Source of the DNA: Galdieria sulphuraria | Taxonomy: Eukaryota > Rhodophyta > Bangiophyceae > Galdieriales > Galdieriaceae | Length of the DNA: 64,000 nt | NCBI RefSeq assembly: GCF_000341285.1 | Contig: NW_005178459.1 | Coordinates: forward strand, 124,001-188,000 | Reading direction: 5' to 3' | Part shown: piece after piece, positions 56,981 through 64,000 of the stretch | How the letters are laid out: each line of letters opens with the position of its first letter | Numbering within the stretch: the first letter of the stretch is position 1 | Notes under the pieces: generated by a model | Database searches by the model: none | What the model was told of the DNA's origin: nothing | Seen by the model: the letters and a program-made list of their open reading frames with translations, nothing else | Made by a program: the position numbers and the translations under genes

Positions 56981-59262
56981 TCAATACGCAGCTTGCAGTT
57001 CTTTTCCACTGTTTCCTTCGTCGTCTTTAAAAAGTTCGCATAAAGTTGGTAACAAAGATGGTAACTGAGATAGCTTCGAGAATGGAACTCTCAACAGGTC
57101 AAAAGCAACAAACAAATTGGTATCTGATAAACTATCTATCACAGGTAATTTCGAATATCGTTGTGAAAAATGAGTAAGTATTATCCAATGAGGTCTCATT
57201 GCTTTGCAAACATCCAATGCCTGTCTATAAGTACAGTGTCCCTTTTCTAAAGCTACTTGTTCCATAGTCGACTCAAACGTGGCCTCGTGTATCACAAGAT
57301 TGGCATCTTGTCCTATCAAAACGTAGATTTATTACAACATCAAAGAAAAACGATGCCTCATCTTACCAGCACGAATAAGAGCGTCACAAGGCATTGTATC
57401 ACCAGAATAAACCATTTTCCATTCAAAGAGGTTGTCAAACAGCACAATACCATATGCATGGAAACAGTGCAAGACAGGTACAGTCTCTATCTGCAAGCCG
57501 ATATTAGAAGATACATAGTTTACTATAGGTTGTTGTGGACAAACAAAACTCTCATTATCCAAAAAGACATAATGAAGCAATTGTCCATTCACTTGTTCAT
57601 ATTCCTGTAACCAAACATTGAGTTCTGATGGACCCATAATGATCAAAGGCTGTTCAGCATCCAGTTTTAAACGATATTCCAAAATGCGCAAAACTCCCAA
57701 ATGATGATCCGCATGCATATGGGAAATGAAAACAAGCTTTAAATGAACAATGAAATAGTTCACTTCACTTATACCAAACACTCGTAATATTTGTCCAAAA
57801 GTTCCTTCTCCACAATCTAGCAAGATACCGCCTCGATGATACAAATGAAGGTAAATACCACTTACGTTACGCAACTTGCTAGGAATGGCGGCTCCAGTAC
57901 CAAGAAATACCATTTCTCCGACGTCTTCAAAACAGGAAGGGCTTTTCCTTGAGGATGCGATGTCTTTAGATTTCCAAGTTTCTGATGAGAACAAAGTTTC
58001 ATTTTTGCTTTCCGTATTTGAGTCAATGCCATCTTGATATGCTCTTCCTGTTATAGAGGTAGGATCCATTCCAAGCCTACTTATTGGTGCCAAATGATAT
58101 TTCAACAAAGACTCACCAAAAATGGCATCAATGTCATTCCACTTTTCCAATATATTTTTCTTTAGATCACAAAATACTTTTCTTTCACTTTTCTCCAAAT
58201 TCGATGTATCCTTAGGTATTTGAAACATTTCCCGGTCCACACAACCAGATAACAATTTGAGCAACTCTGCTTGTGCCTCAAATATTAATGGAGCATCAAG
58301 AGAATCTTCTAATAATAAAATATGATGGACATTATTCCCCAAGGACTTGGCCCACTCAATATAAGTTCTATTCTCTAATACAGCACAAACAGCCATATGG
58401 ACTACACATAAATGACGTTCCTTTCTTTTTGGATTTTCGATGGCTCTCAAGGCAAAACGATTCAATCTCGAAGACGAAGTTACTGAGGATATATAATGAA
58501 TATCAGGACAGAATATAATAGCAATACAAGGTCCAGGAAAAGGTTCTGATACAACTTGTGAAGGCATAATTTTCTTTCCATCAGATAATGTGATGGTTTC
58601 TCCTTTTGAAAGTCTACCAAATAAAGGACCTTTTGGTACATTCAGTGCTTTGGCTGCAAGAGGATCAAACTTCCCAGGAATATCTTTCATGGTTATAACA
58701 TAACATAGAATCGATGTTTGAAAAGTTGTTCGTGGCTTTTTTTGTTTACTACTGGGAATCTCCAAATTAGTAGGAGAACATTCACAAACCAACGGGACAG
58801 CGGTCACTTCAATATTCTCGTCTCTGTATACCTTTCCATCTATAGCACCAGTTCCAACTTCTTTTAAACTCAACTCAAGTGAGGGTCTGCGATAAAAACA
58901 ACTTGAAGCTGCGAAAAATCTAACCAAACCTGTGGGTCCAAACAGCTCCAAGTGAGTCTATTGAAGTAACTTTTGGTCAGACAAAAGAACGCTTTGGCAT
59001 ACATGTATTCCGAAATATTTATTACCTTACCTGCATCAGCTAAAGTCAATAACGTACCAAAAAGTCCGCCTGCACAACGAGCGTCTAGTCCAGTAAAGAA
59101 GACTGTGTCGACGCGGAAAAGATTCAGTCCTTTTTCTGCACATAGACGCTGTGTCCCTTCACCACAGTTGAACAGATATCGGTGGTCGTCGAAAAATAGG
59201 ATAATACTCAACCCAGTGTCTGCCTTGCCACTGCCGACCACTTGTAAATGACACTGAACCAT
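56981..59262 (-). CDS. ELAC2: tRNase Z, long form (ELAC2-type)
   Basis: The enzyme cuts the 3' trailer from tRNA precursors. Three or four exons encode roughly 730 residues. The N-terminal pseudo-domain has LSIILFFDDHRYLFNCGEGT and HLELFGPTGLVRFF (the latter opening exon 2). The C-terminal catalytic metallo-beta-lactamase domain has FLGTGAAIPSKLRNVSG, LLDCGEGTFGQIL and the metal site VFISHMHADHHLGVL. YSGDTMPCDALIRAG, HEATFESTMEQVALEKGH and WIILTHFSQRY complete it. The PxKxRN loop and HEAT motif are present and mark an active long-form enzyme. The start is the ATG at 59262; the GTG upstream is not used. The product may serve nucleus and organelles. Confidence 0.93.
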
Positions 59263-59490
59263 CACAGATTAGTATCATCCATCCACACCCGCCCAAAGAT
59301 CATCATTTTTAGCCAATTGGAGCGAAATGAAAACTGGACAGCAAAAAATTTCAGAAAAGATAATACAGTGTGTGCAACGGTTCTGTCAATTTTGATTGAC
59401 TGGTGGTTTTATTTTGGTTGGAAGCCACACTAACTTTGTTTTCTAGTGTTTGAACCAAGACATAGTTGGTTATAGTAGTTTTTTGAGATA

Positions 59491-61403
59491 ATGGCTGAGG
59501 AAGAGGACGGTCATACTAAGGACCCTGTACCAGACGTTGTGGGTGACGGAAAAAGAAGGTTTCGAGTGGAAAAAACTCGGCACTTGGGAAGTGGACACTT
59601 TGGAGATGTTTATGAAGGCGTTCAACTATCGACAGGAAAACCCGTGGCAGTCAAGTTGGAGCACAGGAGTGGTTCTATAGCACGGAAAGAGTGGGAAGTT
59701 ATGAGAGCGCTCTCTGGAGAAGGGGCTCCTAACGTCTATTATACTGGTGTTGCTGGAAGATACTATGTTATGGTTATGGACCTTTTGGGTCCAACTCTTC
59801 AGAAAATTTTGGAAACTCGGCCTTCAAGGCGTCTTCCTTGGGATGTGGTTTCCAAGATTGGTCAGCTTTGTGTGCATCTTTTACGAACTGTGCATTCCAA
59901 GGGTTATGTCCACGGCGATGTGAAGCCTGAGAACTTTCTTTGTGTTTATGAAGAAGGTGTTGCCCCTTTTCAAGCAGATCCTTCCAAAGGTTTGTACATG
60001 ATCGACTTGGGTTTGGCTAGTAAATATCGTGATAATACAAGACCCAATGGTCATATTGCTTATGGTCAAAGGATTGACCACTTTTCGGGGACAGTTCGCT
60101 ATGCTTCGTTGAATGCACATCTTGGAAGATGGCTATCTAGACGTGACGATATAGAATCTCTTTGTTATATGCTTTTGTATTTGCACAATGGCTCCCTTCC
60201 TTGGCAAGGGTTTTGTGGAGATGATAAGAACATGTTGGTTTGTGAGCACAAAGGAAAGCTTCCTCCAGATGAAATATGTAAAGGAGCTCCTGAATGCATG
60301 CAATATTTCCTTGCATATGTTCGTTCTATGAAATTTGAAGAGGAGCCTGATTATGAATATTTATTAATGCTTCTGGACCCTACTAAAGGTTTAGTGGAAA
60401 TCCATCGTTTGCTTGCTGAAGATCGTGCTATTGGTGATGTTAGTAGTGCCAATGGAGCTCTTGAGACTGAAGATGATGTGAACAACAGTGTCTATGACTT
60501 GGCAGCAGGTGGGAAACGTAAACGAACTGATCTTGATAATGGTTCACAGTTTGCACCTAATGCCAAAAAGCATCGAATAGTTATTCCCAAACGTTATAAG
60601 ACCCATCAATGGATGATTGTTTCTACTTCTGCTAAAACTGGCAATGTAAGTGAGTCGATCTTTAGAAGTTTAAACTTAACATTTTTTTTGGATAGGCATC
60701 TCCTGCTACACAATGCTACACTTCACACACTTCTTATCAAAATCTCGTAAAGGAGGTCGAGAAAAAATGGAGCACCGGTATGCGTATTGTATTGTTGAGT
60801 TTTACTGCTGGTATGTGGACAGCAGTATTGAATCAGAAAAGTACTGGTTATCAAGAACAAGCGCTACACTATTGTCCAGGTGCTGACTTTCCACGAGACT
60901 GGGTTCGACAAAAATGGGACGAAGGCTTTTTTATTACTGCTTTAGCAGGTAATGCCACTTCATGGGGCGTTGTATGTTCAACGATGACACGTAATAAGCG
61001 ATACAAGCAGCAAAGTTATATTGTTTCTCCAACATTTCCTTCCAAATGGGTTGCGGATAAATGGGCAAGTGGTTATTATATTACATCAGTTGCTACTCAA
61101 GGAAATGCTCCTCATCAGCAATGGGCAGTTGTTGTTAGTCGTGGTGCACCTTATACGGATCAAGTTGTAGAACTGGACTTTGTTTATCCTAGTGACGTGA
61201 TTCATACTAGATGGGATGACAATTATATGGTAACTGCTATAGCATCTACTTCAGAAATGAATGCCTTTGTGATGAGTCGTGGTTTAACTTTTGGAGAAGA
61301 ACAGAGATGTACACGTACCAGTCATGGCCCTTTACATAAAGTAAGAGAAGATTGGAATGACAATTTATACGTCACTGCTCTTGCTTGGGGTCGAGTTGCT
61401 TGA
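59491..61403 (+). CDS. Casein kinase 1-like kinase, AEL/MLK (MUT9-like) type
   Basis: Two exons (59491-60645 and 60696-61403) give 620 residues. The kinase domain (residues ~25-325) has HLGSGHFGDVYEGV, VAVKLEHRSG, YVHGDVKPENFLC and MIDLGLASKYRD, all intact and CK1-like. After a basic Lys/Arg patch (GKRKRTDLDNGSQF) the last ~230 residues carry three or four repeats with a Trp/Tyr pattern. Examples are DFPRDWVRQKWDEGFFITALAG, FPSKWVADKWASGYYITSVAT and WAVVVSRGAPYTDQVVELDF. This matches the C-terminal region of plant MUT9-like/EL1-like kinases, which phosphorylate histone H3 and clock or light-signalling proteins (family knowledge). The ATG at 59491 is divergent from tRNase Z, about 230 bases away. 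Confidence 0.9.
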
Positions 61404-61801
61404 AGTGTATATTACATTCGTGCATATACTGACATGTATTCTATCGCACAATATTTTATCATCAATAACCTTGTTGCTTTTTCCATTCTCGACTTGATAA
61501 TAAATGGAAACTAGTTTTAAGAGGAATAGAGTATATTTTGGAAACCGACACATGACATTTCGTCAGATTTCTCTTCGAAACTCTTCTTATCTAGTAGAGT
61601 TTCGAACAGAATATTCCAACAAGAATTATCGTTTCCATTTCTATTTAGAAAAGGATCATATTATCTTTGATAGGACATTATCTCTTTTCAGGAAAGTTGC
61701 TGATATAAGGAGAGCTTTCACGATCATCAAGTGACGTTTGAAAGCTGCATTTAGAAATTGATTGACCGACCAACCGACCGACCGGTGGACAAGAGGAGCC
61801 A
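61404..61801. other. Intergenic region with an unconfirmed 76-codon frame
   Basis: The plus-strand frame 61504-61734 begins with ATG and encodes a basic 76-residue peptide (METSFKRNRVYFGNRHMTFR...). It has no motif and lies between two co-directed genes, so it is not called. Nothing else is seen. Confidence 0.4.
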
Positions 61802-63628
61802 ATGACTATGTTGAAAAAGCAAAAAGAAAGAAAGCAAAGACCACCTCCTTTGAGGAGACAACCGTACAAAGAACAGCAGTTGCCATCAGAGATGTTTGAG
61901 GACAAAGTTGATGAGTCGTTCACAAAGAGAGTTGATAACTTTGCTGAAAGTACAGAGAGGGAGGAACGTGAATCTTCCGAAAATGTGGATTCACCAGAAA
62001 ACTTTCGTGAGTTATACGACGAATCTTCTTCTAGTGACGAACAAGACTCAGAAACAAGCGTATCGGAGGTTGAAGATGAGTTCACTGAATCCGACACTTG
62101 GGGTACTGATAGAAAGAACTATTATGGTGCTGATGGCGAAGACGTAGAAAGCCTAAGTGGAAGCGAAGTAGAGTTGATTATGAAAGAAGAGGAGCAAGAA
62201 TCACGTCGTTTACAAGAACGACAACTTTCTACTCTGGATAAAGAAGACTTGGAAGTTTCCCAGTTGATGGATAATAATAAGGACCAAATCTTGGAGAAGG
62301 AAGGAGCTCTGCGGACTCAAGGAAAGGATTGGGAGACTCTTACTACTGCGGATAAGCTACGTATCATTGAAAAGGACTCACCAGAGCTTGTAAAACTGTT
62401 ACAGGACTTTCAAGAGAAGTCGGGAGAAGTCTTTGACAGTTTGGAACCTGTCATAGATAAAGCGAAAAACTTTAAAAATATGTATTCAGATGGAATGAGT
62501 TTGTTGGAGCTAAAATATCATTTGCTTCTTAACTATTGCATTAACATTGCTTTTTTCATGTTGTTAAAGGCCCAAGGTGTGACAGTCAAAGATCATCCTG
62601 TGTTGGATCAACTGATCGAACTTCGTGTAATTATGGAAAAGATGAAGCCGTTGGAAGAAAAATTGCAGTATCAGATTCATAAATTGGTCGATCTTGCGAG
62701 AGGCAAGAAGGAGAATACGACAACTTATGATAAAGATGATGAGAAAACTCTGAAACCAAAACCAGCATCTTTAATTGCGTTTGATGATGATAGCCAAAGT
62801 GATTATGATTATGAACAGGATGCAGATGGGTTAGAAGATAAAAAACGACTCTATCGACCTCCACGAATTTTGCCAACTGTAGACGCCAAGTCAATGCATA
62901 AGACCCATGTGCGTCAATTGGAAGACGAAAAGCTTGAAAAGGTGGAAGAGGAGAATTGGAAGGACTCTTATATGGAACTAGAGGAACTCCCAGAAAGTCT
63001 TCATGGAGGTCTATTATCCCAAGACACGGATAAATTAACAAATTTGATAGAAACAGAAAAAGAAAGACAGAAATATGAAGAAGCTAATTTCACTCGTCTG
63101 TTTACTGAAAAGAAGGAACAGAAGTTGCAGCGCAAAATGCGTTCAATGGAAAGAGATTTGATAGTAGGATCCGACTTTGGACAAGAATTTGATACTTTGA
63201 TATCAATGGCTGATCATTTAGTTTCTTCAAAGCCAACGGACCACAATCTTAAAGAGGTTTCATTCAAGAGCCAAGAAGATTTCGCTTCTTCTGTAGGCTC
63301 CGAAAAGGGTGACCAAGACTCCAGTGAGAGTGATATTGAAGATGACTTGACTTGTAGAAGAAGGTCCAAAATCATCGATGGAAACTTTCCAACCTCTATA
63401 GTTTCAGGAGAAATTCCTAAAGGTTCAAGAAGAAAAGCACAACGAGCCCAGTTAGAGAATCGAGGTTTGACACCGAAGAGAAAGAAGCTTTTGAAGAATC
63501 CTCGTGTGAAACAAAAGAAACGTTATGACACGGCACAAAAGAAACGAAGAGGAATGTCTAGAAATTTTATTAGTATTAGTAACTCTTTGTATCGTGGAGA
63601 ATCTTCGGGTATTAATATTCGTAAATAG
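61802..63628 (+). CDS. UTP3: Sas10/UTP3, U3 snoRNP (SSU processome) component
   Basis: One exon encodes 608 residues. The N-terminal third is acidic. The Sas10/C1D domain lies near residues 190-300 (SPELVKLLQDFQEKSGEVFD, then LKYHLLLNYCINIAFFMLLK and VKDHPVLDQLIELRVIMEKM). It is followed by a charged stretch and a basic C-terminal Sas10 domain. RGLTPKRKKLLKNPRVKQKK and YRGESSGINIRK are the signature of Sas10/UTP3 rather than LCP5/neuroguidin. The protein acts in early 18S rRNA processing and has been linked to chromatin silencing in yeast. The start ATG at 61802 gives MTMLKKQKERKQ. No intron is needed. Confidence 0.94.
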   Translation: MTMLKKQKERKQRPPPLRRQPYKEQQLPSEMFEDKVDESFTKRVDNFAESTEREERESSENVDSPENFRELYDESSSSDEQDSETSVSEVEDEFTESDTWGTDRKNYYGADGEDVESLSGSEVELIMKEEEQESRRLQERQLSTLDKEDLEVSQLMDNNKDQILEKEGALRTQGKDWETLTTADKLRIIEKDSPELVKLLQDFQEKSGEVFDSLEPVIDKAKNFKNMYSDGMSLLELKYHLLLNYCINIAFFMLLKAQGVTVKDHPVLDQLIELRVIMEKMKPLEEKLQYQIHKLVDLARGKKENTTTYDKDDEKTLKPKPASLIAFDDDSQSDYDYEQDADGLEDKKRLYRPPRILPTVDAKSMHKTHVRQLEDEKLEKVEEENWKDSYMELEELPESLHGGLLSQDTDKLTNLIETEKERQKYEEANFTRLFTEKKEQKLQRKMRSMERDLIVGSDFGQEFDTLISMADHLVSSKPTDHNLKEVSFKSQEDFASSVGSEKGDQDSSESDIEDDLTCRRRSKIIDGNFPTSIVSGEIPKGSRRKAQRAQLENRGLTPKRKKLLKNPRVKQKKRYDTAQKKRRGMSRNFISISNSLYRGESSGINIRK

Positions 63629-63648
63629 AAATCCAATGCAAATTTGAA

Positions 63649-64000
63649 ATGGAAGATGTGGAAAATCAAAAGTATACAAGCTTCAAGGATATTATTTATA
63701 AAGGAAATATTAGAACAAAAAAGTAGTTTAATAGGAATAGCAGTAAAGTTTATTGGACGGTTAGTTTTGTTATTCACAAGTCATAGAGTTGTATAACTTG
63801 CATACTTGATAGAGTCATCTTTTATGACCCCGCCAAAGACTTTGTTATTGTAGAATATCAAAAAGCTCGTATAGCGGTATCTACAGCGTTGACCGAGACC
63901 ATAAAGTTGCGTTGTGGACAGTTGCTACAACTTATTGGTGAGATATCTCCAAGTGATGAGGAAAGCAACAAGTTTTGTCAACAGGTGTGTATGTGTCTCA
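63649..64000 (+). CDS. OB-fold protein, TEN1-like candidate, 3' end outside window
   Basis: Exon 1 (63649-63722) encodes MEDVENQKYTSFKDIIYKGN and joins in phase 2 to exon 2 (63813-63984, then a GTGTGT donor). Exon 2 reads VIFYDPAKDFVIVEYQKARI, AVSTALTETIKLRCGQLLQL, then IGEISPSDEESNKFCQQ. The strand pattern and the closing IGEI fit a small OB fold. The layout around YD, VEY and GQLLQLIGEI resembles TEN1 of the telomere-protecting CST complex more than RPA3, but the match is by eye. The gene continues past base 64000. Confidence 0.5.

Noticed and set aside
61504-61734. 76-residue basic frame between the kinase and Sas10 genes
   Set aside because: It has an ATG but no motif or splice support; a chance ORF is likely.

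Overview
The window looks like nuclear DNA of a compact-genome unicellular eukaryote, most likely a cyanidiophycean red alga of the Galdieria type (inference). Most genes carry several GT-AG introns of about 40-70 nt. Base composition is moderately AT-rich. About 38 protein genes fill 64 kb on both strands, often with only tens of bases between them. The products mix mitochondrial, plastid, ER and nuclear eukaryotic proteins. I saw no transposon, viral remnant, rRNA, convincing tRNA or CRISPR array.

Layout: 1-9.6 kb: CSE1 exportin (3' end cut off), a plastid HugZ-like protein, chloroplast-type FMN hydrolase/PyrP, two tandem BAR-domain paralogues (one with a WW domain) and an aldo-keto reductase. 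10-21.8 kb: ER glucosidase I, a small membrane protein, a DUF2439 protein, type II peroxiredoxin, an orphan, a CDF zinc transporter, MMAA/MeaB GTPase and a hormone-sensitive-lipase-like hydrolase. 21.8-34.9 kb: 2-oxoglutarate dehydrogenase E1, PNO1, a DNM1-type dynamin, alternative oxidase, glycine-cleavage H protein, glutathione synthetase and a TraB protein. 35-43.4 kb: an orphan, a parvulin-MiaB fusion, a degenerate AGC kinase, RPT3, a SulP anion transporter and organellar ribosomal protein L6. 43.7-51.5 kb: NMNAT beside NAD synthetase, an NT-C2 protein, a low-complexity protein and a plastid-type phosphate transporter. 52.5-64 kb: an MDR dehydrogenase, a methyltransferase, an ER J-protein, a putative mini-gene, tRNase Z long form, an AEL/MLK-type casein kinase, Sas10/UTP3 and the start of an OB-fold (TEN1-like) gene.

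Themes: mitochondrial metabolism is well represented (OGDH, GcvH, AOX, MMAA, L6, dynamin), but these genes are scattered rather than operonic. The clearest functional neighbours are the last two NAD-biosynthesis enzymes, NMNAT and NADSYN, side by side on one strand. PNO1 and Sas10/UTP3 both serve small-subunit ribosome biogenesis but lie far apart.

The most unusual observations are the parvulin-MiaB single-ORF fusion (with an in-frame TAA in its second exon), the kinase/MiaB 8-nt ORF overlap, a 1-nt gap between glutathione synthetase and TraB, a 9-nt microexon in TraB, divergent start codons only 16-40 bp apart, and a predicted AGC pseudokinase. Exon coordinates were worked out by hand from reading frame and splice-site logic. 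Names rest on recognised motifs, not database searches.
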